The position numbers and the translations under genes were made by a program. From contig BLSF01000046.1 of the NCBI GenBank assembly GCA_012862575.1, positions 62,001 through 126,000 of the forward strand: a stretch of DNA of 64,000 nt, read 5' to 3'. This document shows positions 52,760 through 63,300 of the stretch, in pieces. The notes under the pieces are model-generated. The model was not told the DNA's origin. It saw only the letters and a program-made list of their open reading frames with translations, and did not search any database. Every line of letters starts with the position of its first letter. Position 1 is the first letter of the stretch. The DNA comes from Parietichytrium sp. I65-24A. Its lineage: Eukaryota; Sar; Bigyra; Thraustochytrida; Thraustochytriidae.

Positions 52760-55700
52760 TGTTTTGACTGGAACCGCCGCTATTTCCTTTTCAAGCGTTT
52801 CCGTTCTCTTTTCGTTAAAGTAGAAAAGTAGATTAGAAAAAGGTTGCTGCTGCCACAACTTGTTCCGACCGGCGCTTGTCGTCGTTGCCATCGCAACAAC
52901 CAACTGTGTGCATTTATTTACTTGGGCCACACCAGGGACTTGGCGAGAAAAGAAGTGTGCATGGACGCGTGATGTGCTCCCAGTCAGCACTCACGCGAGA
53001 CGGGAAGACAAACAAAACGATGGCGCAAGAACCATAACGGCGAGAGCAACTGAGTTTTTCGCGGAAAAGAAAAAAAGTGCTCGGGCATTCTGAATCAAGA
53101 TTCTGTTTTTTCTCTTCTGAATTCTCTAATTTGCCCGATATTTTTATAAATAAACAAAAATAGGAAAAAAAAGTTAAAAAGGTCAAGACTGCGTTTGAGT
53201 GTGGGTGTACTCACAGACCATTGCAACACTGAGTACTCACTGTCAGTACTAATACCTCAGTTTGTCGCAGTCAATCCGCGCAGCTATCCATCAAAGCGAT
53301 CCGAGAACCACAAGAATCCTTCCCCTATCGAAGAGCTCCGCAGCATCACCACTGTCCACCACAGACAAGCGCAAAGCAAAGGCCACAAAGAAATGTCTCT
53401 CAGGCAGGCCCCTAATCTATAATTTATTATAATTATGTTGTACAGGCAAACAGGGACCTGCTTGGGAGCTTGCGTTCCGTTCTGTGGACTTGAGAAGAGT
53501 TCGTTCGTCTTGCAGAACTCGTCCAAGCAGAAAAAAGAAAAAGTCGGTTCTATTCACTTGCTGTACATCGCATCGGCTTTGGGAGTTGGGCACTTTTCAC
53601 CACAACGAACGTGACGACAACACTGATCGCGCAGCTTGAAAGAACCAGAATCGGAAAACAGAAAAGTTAGTTGGCAATCCAAATCTTCCTTTGGCAGTTC
53701 CAAGTATTATCGATCCGGCTTTTTTTTTGAGTCGTGGCAAAACTATCATTCGATCAATTCTCTCCAAATCCAATCTGGTCAGTCAGAGAGTAAAAGAGGA
53801 TAAGAAAAGGGCATGCTCGAAGCCAATTGAGTGCACGGCCCTCAACTTGACCACGGAACTTGGCAACTTGCAGGGGCCCGAAACGCCATAAAATCAGAAA
53901 TGTCAGGCAAAGCGAATTTTCAAAACGACGGCCTGACTTTTTCATCCACCCTCTTCTCTTTCGAGTTGTTTTACTTGTTCCCGGCAGTACATTCTTAGGC
54001 ACCGCGCAGGGCTTCCCTTTTGTGAAAGTGGTACTCGAGCACAGATCTCACTTTGTTCAGCTTGATGTTACAGTTAATTCAAATGTACTGTTGTGTGTTA
54101 ATGGAGGTGTGAAACCCGTAGGAGTTTGAAACTTTCACTGAACAGTCAAGAATAAAAATTTTCATCGCGCGCATTCCATGTTCCTTTTCGACAGTGAATC
54201 TGAACACATTCTCTGTCCCGAGCGAAAGGTAAGCAAAAGTTCTATTGGTCCTAACAAAACAGGATAGGTAGTACTCGCGTAACAGTGGCTACTTCTGTAC
54301 TTTTTTTGAATTTCGGATTTGTTGCTGTGTGAGAATCCTAAGTTTAGAGAAATTTTTTTCTTTCCCTCTCACCCACTTCCTCTCTGTCTTTTGTTTTTTT
54401 TTCCATTCTTCATCATAATTCAGCTTCATTTTCTTTGAAAAGTTCATTTGTGAATGACCGGTACTGAGTACTACTAGTACTACTAGTCTGAAATCTCTGA
54501 AACGAAAGAAAGAGGCATGAGACATCAAGTCATCCTCCGCCCCTAACTTTTTCTTATCCCCTTCTTTAGTAGTGATGGAGAATGGAGATATATGTCCAGG
54601 AGATGCTGCAACGATTGCTTCGGCGCGGTCCATATTCCTAAGGCTCAGTTGATCGCGAAATTCGTGGGAGAACTGTGTGCGAGACGGACATCCAGACTTG
54701 TTTCTTCCTGCTCTGATTCTGCAGCTCTTCAACTGTGTGAAGCAGCTACTAGCAACCTATGAAACGGCCCGATTTCGTGCATCCTTCCTCCTCTCCTCAC
54801 TTCCCTCTCACCTATGTTCATAGAAAGGGGACAAGGCGGCCACACTGAGAGAGAGAGCCAATTGGTCCTGGCGAGCTCTAGCTAGCTAGCTAGAGCGACC
54901 CCGTGAAAGTTTGTTCTTGAAATCGAGCTTGTCAAGGCAGTGCAAGATAGTGCAAGACTTACAAGAGGCGGGTTGCACTTCGGCTACTTCTAGTTCAGCT
55001 GGGATCATCAACGTCACCATGATCTAGTTCTTTTTCTTTTTCTTTTTCACCAACGCGATAAGGTACAACTAGGGACCAATAACCCAGTTTTTGGAAGGCC
55101 ATACGAAACCTTAAAGCTACTGTGGTATCGGTAAGATGTATAGCTTCAGTGGCAGATTCATAGTCAGCTTGCGATCGAGATTATTTTTGTGGTAGTTCTA
55201 TCTGTTTCAGGAAGCTAACTAGTGCCCGGTCTCCTACCGTACCTCTCCTATGGTATAAATTTGTAACTGGAGGCTATGACACGCCTTTGTCACAGAGTTC
55301 GTCGTAGTGAGTCCTATGTGTTGGACATGCGAAAGACCGGGTAGGCCCTAGTTTAACGCATCTTATTCACGACTACCTACGTAGCTAGCTATAGCCTCTA
55401 CTAGAGAGTGACTGCTCTCAAGCACCGAGCGAAAGAACGTGACCTGAGAAATTTTGCAAACCGTGCGAGGGAAAACCATCAACAAAAGAATGAGCACCTC
55501 AAATTCTAGCTCCGGATTCCTTCCTTCTTCCTTCGCAAGATTTTGGGGTTGAGCTGCCAACTTATTTACATCTCCTAGGCACCCGCGTATAATTGAAACT
55601 TGCGCACGAATGCAAAACAACAATATAAAACTTTGAAATGAATGTCGTCACGACTCAATTTCTTTAACCCACTCGCCTTCTCATTGTATTGTCCCTCCCA

Positions 55701-56838
55701 CTTCCTACTTCCCACTTCCCAATTCCCACTTGCTAGCAAGCATTGCCGTCCTTGTAAATTACAAACAAAACACTGTTTTCCAGAGTTGAAAGCCCCGGCG
55801 GTAAATTCGGAATCAAAAGGTCCATCGAAGAAAGAGAAGTGTTTTCGGAGTGTCGTGAGTGTTGTGTCGCTCTCCCGTGTTGGTTCACTTCACGTTGACC
55901 TACAGTAGCTACTTGCGAAACTCTTTCCCCTCATTGCTCTGCTACTGAAGCGTGTATTCCAGGCGTAAGAAACTCTTTTTTATCTGGTTCGGTGCACGCA
56001 GTGGGGGGCAGGACTAGGCCTCAATATATGCAAGCTTAAGGGAAAAAACGGAAAACCCCACCGAGCCTTATCTCCCCCTCTGAAAAGAATTTGTACTCAT
56101 AGGCTTCCCACACAAAACCATCCAGAGCTGTTGTGAGGAGTCTGCGGAACCTAATTGGCTACCTGCGGAGAACCTATCCTTGCCTTAAGCACTACCTTAA
56201 GGAATTGCCAAAGTTGCGCTGAACTTTGGGCTATAGAAATGTAGGAATTCGAGTAGCAACTTCACAAATTTGCACCTCCTCACAGGCACACCACACAAGT
56301 GGTAGCTGTGACCCCTAGCCTCCTTCAGGCCGTAGCACCAGAAACAAAGACCATACAAAAAGTAGAGTGGTAATCCTACTTTACCCGACCTCGCTAACTC
56401 TCCATTGCGACAACTTGCTCCTGAAAATGACTTGCCCAAGAACCACAGCTCCGTATACCCACCTACCTCCTCGCCTAGGCCTCCTCCGCCGGTGTGGCCC
56501 AGGGTCAACAACGCGACAACTTCCCTAGGCCTAATATATATTATCTACAACTCTAAGTGGTTTTTGGCTACCCCCGCGCGGTAGGGGGAAGGTATGAGAT
56601 GGAAAAATGAAACGAGGCCAGGGAGCGCTGGGAAGAAGAAGGTGAAGTTGATGTCGACTGTGAAGGTCATGTAACTTGTGAGTTACAAGGGTCGGCGTGG
56701 GTGTGTGTTGTATCGACTGTGAAAAATTGAGTGATATAGTTGTGAACATGAAAATTCGACGAAAAAAGAGGAAAATGAGAACAATACTTGACGAAATTGA
56801 ACCCACCAAGCAGCGACAGTCGGCGATGAAGGAGAACA

Positions 56839-56910
56839 AGAACGAGAACGAGAACGAGAACGAGAACGAGAAGGGAAAGAGAGAGAGAGAGAGAGAGAGA
56901 GAAGAGGAGA
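56839..56910. repeat. GAGAAC and GA repeats
   Basis: An (AACGAG)n array followed by a GAGA run. It gives an NENENE- and RERERE-like spurious frame on the plus strand (56697-57281) and SRSRS or LVLVL frames on the minus strand. Confidence 0.9.
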
Positions 56911-57552
56911 AAGAAAGAAAGAGAGACAAAACAGAATTTGAGAAAAGAAAAAGAATGAATTCGGAGAAGCGGATGCGACATGGCATCGCCCCCCTACCCC
57001 CTTCTCTCTCCTCTCATCCTGCTGTCTCCTGCAGCCTCCCACACCCAACTCAACCGCAAGTCTCTCCTGCTCCCTCCCAGCAACGGACGACCTTCCACCG
57101 TATGCGCATCGTAATGAAAACTACACCCCCGGGAGGAGGAAGAGACATAGTACCACTTACAGCCTCTATAGGCACCGACAAGTGTCCCCGCAAAAGAAGA
57201 AGCGACCTGCTATCTACGGCTAGCAAACTCTCTACTACCGGCCTCCACTCTCACAGCAGTCGTACAGAGGCCTCTAAGTGAAATGGTAGCCGGCGAGCAA
57301 GGATTTGCCGAAGCGAGCCTTCCGCACCCCTCTGAAGGCTCTCCTACGAACACCATATCCACCCCTAGGTCTCGGAATCCGGAAATCGGAACCAGCGGAA
57401 GAATGAAGGAGGTAATGGCGGATAAATGAATCACTAAGACATGCCGGAGCGCCTCCGCGAGTGCTATCACATGCACTCACCAGGTATTAGAGTATACCGT
57501 GGCTGCGATGGTAGAGTGTCTGTAGCTACGGCTGTGGGCAGCGAAAACTATA

Positions 57553-57620
57553 TAAGAGAGGGAAAAGACAGGAAAGAAGGAAAGAAAGCAAGAAAGAAAG
57601 AAAGAAAGAAGGAAAGAACG
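57553..57620. repeat. GAAA-rich repeat
   Basis: Polypurine GAAAGAAAGAAG tract, followed at 57698-57750 and 57819-57885 by TCACTCAT and ATTC arrays. Confidence 0.88.
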
Positions 57621-57983
57621 AACTCAGCAGTTCCCAAACTGCAGGACGGAGAGTGGCGCCACAAAGTCACTCGCTCTCACTCTTACTTATTGTCTTCACT
57701 CTTTCACTCATTCACTCATTCACTCATTCACTCATTCACTCATTCATTGGTTGGCTCGTCCATTGTTGGTTTGACACGTTCGTTCCGTTCAAGTCGAGCG
57801 GCGAGTCGGTGTGTTTCGTTCATTCATTCATTCATTCATTCGGTCGTTCGTTCATTCGTGCGTGCATTCATTCATTCATTCATTCACTGCTGCGGTGCCT
57901 TTGGCTGGCTGTGCTCGCGGAGGTAGAAAGGAGCTGTTGGATGCGTAGATAAGAGGCGAAGCAACGTCGCACAGAGGAATCAG

Positions 57984-58319
57984 TCAGGTTCGTTGGATTT
58001 TATCTTGTCGGTGAAGAGCGGTCGGATCGGAGGTTGTCGCACTCTGAATCGCGCGGACTGAGCTACGATTGGTATTCGTAGCGCCGTGTGAGAAAGAGGT
58101 TCCGAATTCTCTGGTATCTTGGGTTGCGCTGGTGGTGTCGTGTTCGTGACAAAGGTGGTTCTGTCTGTGGCCCGGAAGCGACGATTGGTATTCGTAGCAA
58201 CGGGACTCGGAAGTAGCATCTTGGCGAACTGCTCTGCTGGAGTGATCAAGTGCCCGTCTTTTTCTCTCCTCTTTCGGTAAAATCCAGAGGATCTGGTTGG
58301 GACTCGCGTGAAGCGTCAT
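57984..58319 (-). CDS. Possible small protein divergent from the AP2 gene
   Basis: An ATG-started minus frame of 111 codons (MTLHASPNQILWILPKEER at the start, Ser/Thr-rich later). It lies only 158 bp from the AP2-domain start, head to head with it. A second minus frame over the same bases (down to 57980) reads about as well, which weakens both. The sequence carries two copies of CGATTGGTATTCGTAGC (58070 and 58182) that give the repeated YEYQS/TNTNR patterns. No family recognised. Confidence 0.2.
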   Translation of the reverse strand: MTLHASPNQILWILPKEERKRRALDHSSRAVRQDATSESRCYEYQSSLPGHRQNHLCHEHDTTSATQDTREFGTSFSHGATNTNRSSVRAIQSATTSDPTALHRQDKIQRT

Positions 58320-58477
58320 TTTGCGACACTTTTCCCCCACTCGTGGTATATTATCGGTACATTTGGGTGTTGCGCGGAATTTTTGACCTTTTGAGTGTGT
58401 TCTTGCGCAACAAATAATTAATATAATCTATACACCGAGTCAGGGGTAAAGCAGATCGTCATCACTTCGCCGGAAAG

Positions 58478-59647
58478 ATGCTCAACGCCAGCTTTCCCAC
58501 ATCTTACTTTCAGCAACAGCCTGCGCAGCAGGCTCTTTTCTCTGGCGGCGCCATGATGCAGCAGCCGTCGCGTCAGAACCTTGGCATGTTGCCCGTTGGC
58601 AACAACGCTTCCAACAACAACAACCTCTGGGCAAACAATCAGCAGCAACAGTCTCCGAGCTTGGCATCGCTGTTTCAGATGCAGTCTGGCAACAACCATG
58701 CCGCTTCCACAACTTCTCCACAAGGACAGTTTATGGCTCGGAGCGCTGCAGGCAATAACTTTTCTCAGCAGCAAAATGGAAACGGAGTTTTCCTTCAAAT
58801 GCCACAGAACATCTTGCAGCAGCAGAGGCAGCATGGAAATGATTTGGACCTTGCTGTTCTGTACCAACAACAGCAGCAGCAACAACAACAGCTTCTGCAG
58901 CCCTGCTCGCTCACCGCACGTGCTATGGAGCTCGGCGGCGGCCCTAACACTGGATCGATGTTCATCTCTTCCCCGGCGAACTACAACGGAAGCGGGTTGC
59001 AAAACGTTAATCCAAACAATATGCAATACTTGCAGATGCATTCGCCGTCGGGGTCGATCGTTGGGCAAAAGCGCTCGGCCAGCGACTTGAACGCCTTCAA
59101 CTTGCAATCTGCTCTTCTTCAGCAGCAAGCAAATGCCTTCAACTTGCAGTCCTCCCCTTTTCTCCTCAATCATCCATTCTTGCAGCGTGGCGCGCCAGCC
59201 GGCCCAAAGCGCAGAAGGAAGAGGAGGAAGGCGTCAAGCTGCAGCTCCATGTATCGTGGAGTGTCTTGGCACAAGCGTGACCGTAGATGGGTCGCACGCG
59301 CTTGGGTAAACGGTAAGACAGAGAATCTCGGAACCTTCACCTCCGAGAAGCTTGCCGCAATTGCGGTGGATGAGCGTCTCATCCTCAGCTACGGCCCAGA
59401 AGCTGATGTCTTGCTCAACTTTCCCAACGCAAAGGAGCGCGAGCGAATCTCGAAAGAGGAAGAGCTCGCTGCTCTGAATCGCACTGATTCCAATGTTGAT
59501 GACGCCGAGTCCTTGGCCTCCTCGACCCTGGATGATGTCTCTACTCGCTCTGGGTCTCCAAAACACCTTCCAGTGAAAAAGCTCAAGTCTGCGGACAGAT
59601 GTGCTTCTGACAACTCGACCGAGAACCAATCAGTCTCGCAAGAGTAG
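58478..59647 (+). CDS. AP2-domain DNA-binding protein
   Basis: A 389-residue intronless protein with its ATG at 58478. Residues 1-235 are rich in Gln and Asn, with polyglutamine runs (a CAG/CAA stretch near 58868-58890) and repeated FNLQS segments, and look like a disordered activation or prion-like region. A strong basic nuclear signal (PKRRRKRRKAS) precedes a single AP2 domain at about 256-316: MYRGVSWHKRDRRWVARAW, then GKTENLGTFTSEKLAAIAVDE and a closing LNFP. The YRGV, W-RW and LG-F marks of the family are kept, so it should bind a GC-rich DNA site through its three-stranded sheet. The tail is acidic and Ser-rich. A transcription regulator is likely; its targets are unknown. Confidence 0.92.
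   Translation: MLNASFPTSYFQQQPAQQALFSGGAMMQQPSRQNLGMLPVGNNASNNNNLWANNQQQQSPSLASLFQMQSGNNHAASTTSPQGQFMARSAAGNNFSQQQNGNGVFLQMPQNILQQQRQHGNDLDLAVLYQQQQQQQQQLLQPCSLTARAMELGGGPNTGSMFISSPANYNGSGLQNVNPNNMQYLQMHSPSGSIVGQKRSASDLNAFNLQSALLQQQANAFNLQSSPFLLNHPFLQRGAPAGPKRRRKRRKASSCSSMYRGVSWHKRDRRWVARAWVNGKTENLGTFTSEKLAAIAVDERLILSYGPEADVLLNFPNAKERERISKEEELAALNRTDSNVDDAESLASSTLDDVSTRSGSPKHLPVKKLKSADRCASDNSTENQSVSQE
58868..58890 (+). repeat. CAG/CAA run coding polyglutamine
   Basis: Mixed CAA and CAG codons in the AP2-domain protein give nine glutamines in a row. Confidence 0.9.
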
Positions 59648-60358
59648 ATGCGCGTGGTTGGCGCGGAGGTCTGTGGCAGGGTTGACCCAACCTTGCCGGA
59701 CTCCAACTTTTTTTCCCAATATCAGAATCTTTTCAAACTCGTGGGCGTGATGAGCGCAGGGTGCAGTCATGCATTCTCGCCTCGTTCGCTTCGGTACATT
59801 ATCGCGTGCCATTCTTTTGGTTCATTTCCTTTTGCTCGGCAAGATTGGTTTGGTGTTGAATTCGCAACCTGCGGTCTCAGCCCGGCCAACTCTTGATTTT
59901 GAGCAGCATCTCTTGGCACCAGAGTTGCGGTTCGCTAACAGGCGTACGGATGGAGAGGTTTCTCCCGTCCGTGCGTTTAGCTGTCCGTATTCTCACCCTT
60001 TTTTTGATTCTCTCACACAGTAAATTTCCAAGTATATATCAAAAACAATTTTTTGAACTTTCCATCCAAAAATGCGCAGATTTTTTATTCGCTTTCATTA
60101 TTTATTATCTAATGTGGAAAAAGTAACACCCTTCGCCATTGGTTGCCAAGGAATATTCCGAGTCAACAAGAGAAAAACAGGACAGGTTTCTCTTGGGAAA
60201 GATGTTCTGAATAAATCGCAAGCTTGAAAAACGGCTCGTGCCAAAAGGGATCAAAAGGGGTCCAAAACATTCCAAAACCGCCCAAAACTTTAATCCAAAT
60301 CACGACAATTGTAGGAATGGGCAAAAACAAATGTACACTAGTTTCTTTCTACTACTAC
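59648..60358. other. Convergent spacer
   Basis: 711 bp between the AP2-domain and pecanex stop codons, AT-rich near 60020-60130. Nothing recognised beyond the expected 3' ends. Confidence 0.65.
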
Positions 60359-63300
60359 CTAATGCAAGCCAACCAAGGTTGGCGCAGATGCAAACACAGG
60401 GTATCCCAGGGGCGGCTCGGCGGCTTGAACGACCATATTCCGAAGAAAAAGCTGATGGGCTTGGATTGAGTAGCGTTCGTCATCATCGTTTGTGCAGTAC
60501 AAAAGCTCGATGGCCAAAGAAGCCCAGAGTCCGCGGACGATCTCGCCGCGCAACTCACAGACGCTCACGGTTTCGTCTTGCAGAGTCAGCTGCAGCACAC
60601 CTGCAGATCCTTTGCGCTTCCCGCCGACAAGAGCTAACAATTGTGGCGACTCCTTTTGTAGCGAACGGATCCAGTCGGCATCCTTGGTGCTCCCGATGTA
60701 CCAGTCCTTCTCATAACTAACCATGCTTGCGAAGATTTCTTGCATGTCTTGGAATCCTGGGTCCGGGTCTCCCAAAAGGAAGGCGTCCATCGCGAGCTTG
60801 AAAGCCCGGCGAAAGCAGATCAACACCAGAGACTCCACATCTTTGCGCGCTTGCAGCCACTTTCTCTCCATCACCACAGGAAACTTGCCGTTGAAGCACT
60901 CCACGACATGCAACATCCCAGCCTGCTGTCCTCCAAACCCCGCCCGGTTCACAATTGCAAACAAGATAAGGGCCAGCCGCTTGCGATCTTGAGCAGACGA
61001 GGGTTTCGTGAGCACCTCCGACTTGTACTCGGCGTTTGCACCGAGCTCCACAATCTCAAAGTCTGACTTGCCCACTTTCTTCTTCGCCTTCTTGCCTTCT
61101 CGCTCTTTACCGCTCTCCAATGCGCCGCCCGTTTTCGAAGCGCGTTCAACGGTGGTGTTTGGAGACGAGAACCCGAGCTCTGGGTCGCGACCTCGCGGAA
61201 AAGTGCGGCGCTCAAACATGCTCACAGGCTGGGCGTCATGGTTGCTGCTATCCGAGCGAGAGCTAAGAATGTCGTCTAGCCCGGAGAGTGGCGAATTGAG
61301 TTGGTTGTTGCGCACCAGAGACTCCTCCGACTCCACCTTGGCAGTCCTGCTCAGAGGCCGCCTTTTGCTCTTGCGCATTGACTGCGTGCTGTTCTCGGAA
61401 GATCTGGCGCTCAACACATCATCGCCTCGACCAGGCGAGTCCTGCTTGCTGGAATCTGTCCGCATCAAATGTGACAACATCCCGCTCACCCCTGTAAACC
61501 CGTCAAATCGGTTCTGGCCTTTAGACCTAGCGCTTCCACGAGCAGAGTTTCGCGAATTGCTGGCCGACCTGTCCAATTCGTCCAGTATGCTCAGGCTTTC
61601 CCCGTGCTCCAGTGGCGGCGTGTCCAGGGACTTCCAGGACATGGTGTGATCCTGGCCTGGAAGCAGGTTGCTGAGACTCTTCAACTGGTCGCTGGAGGGA
61701 GGAATCTCATCCGGAGACGAGTGGCTCGCCACCTCGGGCTTGGATGGCCAGGAGGACTGTGGGCTGGACATGTCCGAGCTGCACATGTTTGGAAGTTGTG
61801 CCATCGCTGTCGCTGTCGCTGTCGCTCCCGCTTTGGCCCTTGGCGCGTCTTCTGTTTTCCTTCCGCCTGGCTGCGGCTGCGGCTGCGGCTGCGGCTGATT
61901 GTAAGCGCGGTCCGTGGAATCCTCAGAGTCGAGAGACAGAGGAGAAAGATTGACACCCTCGTAAGTCTTGCCAGCGTTTGCTTGGCCACCCCCCCCGAGA
62001 AAATTGTCGTCCTCGATCTCGTCCAGCAGGGCGTCAATGTCAAAATCGTCGCCAGACGGACCGGATGGACCTTCGGGCCCGCCCTTCTTTAGCTCAGCGT
62101 TGCGCTCTCTGTCGTCCTGCTTCTCCCCAGCAAACTCGTTCTGACAGAATTGCTGCCAGTTGCTAGGATATGTGACGTCCCTATAAAAATCGTCCATAGA
62201 AGGGGGTTTGCCTTCCCCGAAAAGGGCATTTGAAACAGCGGCCGCGTGCGCCGGGTTCTCCAGGTGCCAGATCAGTGAAAACAGAAACGCGGTGTCCATC
62301 AGCGAGAGAAAGTCCGGGTTCTCGATCACTCCGGTGAGGCTCACGTTAGAATGTGAGTACGTTCTGATCTTGGTCTCGCATAGCGGCTCCAAAACGCCAG
62401 TGATTGGCGCAGCCTTGTCGCGCGTGATCATGCGCAGGTTGGAGATAAGCGGCCGATCCGGCACGTCGTCGGCAGTTTTGTCTGCAAAGCACTCTTGGAT
62501 GAGCCCGTCTAGTGCGTTCGCTTCGACATTGTGACAGCTAGTCGGTTCCTGCAGTTCCAAGCCTTTCAGGCTCAGGACGGCGTAGCCGAACTCGGCCTCC
62601 ACGACCGAGATCCAGGCCACCATCTTCTCGAACCGCAATAAGAGCATCGTCTCTCCAGAAGACGACACCTGAATACAACTATCGCTCAGCACCTTTGGGA
62701 GGATTTTGGCAATATGAGGAAACGCCTGCTTGTAGTAGGTGGCGTCAAGCGAGCCTCCAATACTCTCTTGCAAGTTGGGCCACTGCCGCTTTGGCCGCGG
62801 GAACCCGATCGCGAAAACGGTCGTCCCCGCCACGGGTACGATGGGAGCGTCGAGGACGGCCGCAACCAGGGTCAAGACAATGTCTAGGGTCGGCAAGAAT
62901 AGGATGCCGGCGCGTTTCACCGCGCCTTTGAGTCGCAGCTTCTTCAGTCGCTGTGACGAGTTCACGTGCAGGTAGCAAAAGTGCATCCTCCAAAACCAGC
63001 CTGTGACGCACTTGATCGCGAACCCGATGATGGCGCATCTGCCGATCGCCGTGGAGACCACCACGTTCCACCACGAGCCGGTGAGCGCGGGTAGCCCTTG
63101 CCCGAGCCCCAAGATGCAGGAGAGCGCCACCTCCGCCGCCGTGCGGTCCATTGAGTTGAAGACGCCCCTCTGCACGCGAAGCAACAGCAAGCAGTAGATG
63201 GCGATGCCTGCGAGCTCGTCGCTCGCCACCACGGCCTGCAGCTCGGCGACCGAGATTAGGGCCAAGCAGAACAAAAGGATGGCTCTGCAGCCCAACTGCG

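Larger units (their letters stand above)
48769..58477. other. Gene-poor 9.7 kb divergent region
   Basis: The stretch between ClpB and the AP2-domain gene has no long gene. It holds the promoters of both, a palindrome like a heat-shock element (49648-49664), microsatellites (GTTT, TTCA, GAATTGA, GAGAAC, GAAA), many short palindromes of the GTACCGGTAC and AGTACT type, and two exact 12-mers (48976, 52456). A 44-codon spliced gene is likely at 52512-52712. Coding-like islands at about 53.2-54.7 kb and 57984-58319 are unresolved. No transposon open frame or terminal repeat was seen. Confidence 0.65.

Noticed and set aside
54107-54145. Possible intron joining two plus-strand coding-like pieces
   Set aside because: Phase fits, but 39 nt is far below the 66-126 nt of the supported introns and the donor (GTGTGA) is weak.
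56697-57281. 194-codon plus-strand frame with NENENE and RERERE runs
   Set aside because: Its length comes from the GAGAAC and GA microsatellites; the flanks have no protein-like composition.
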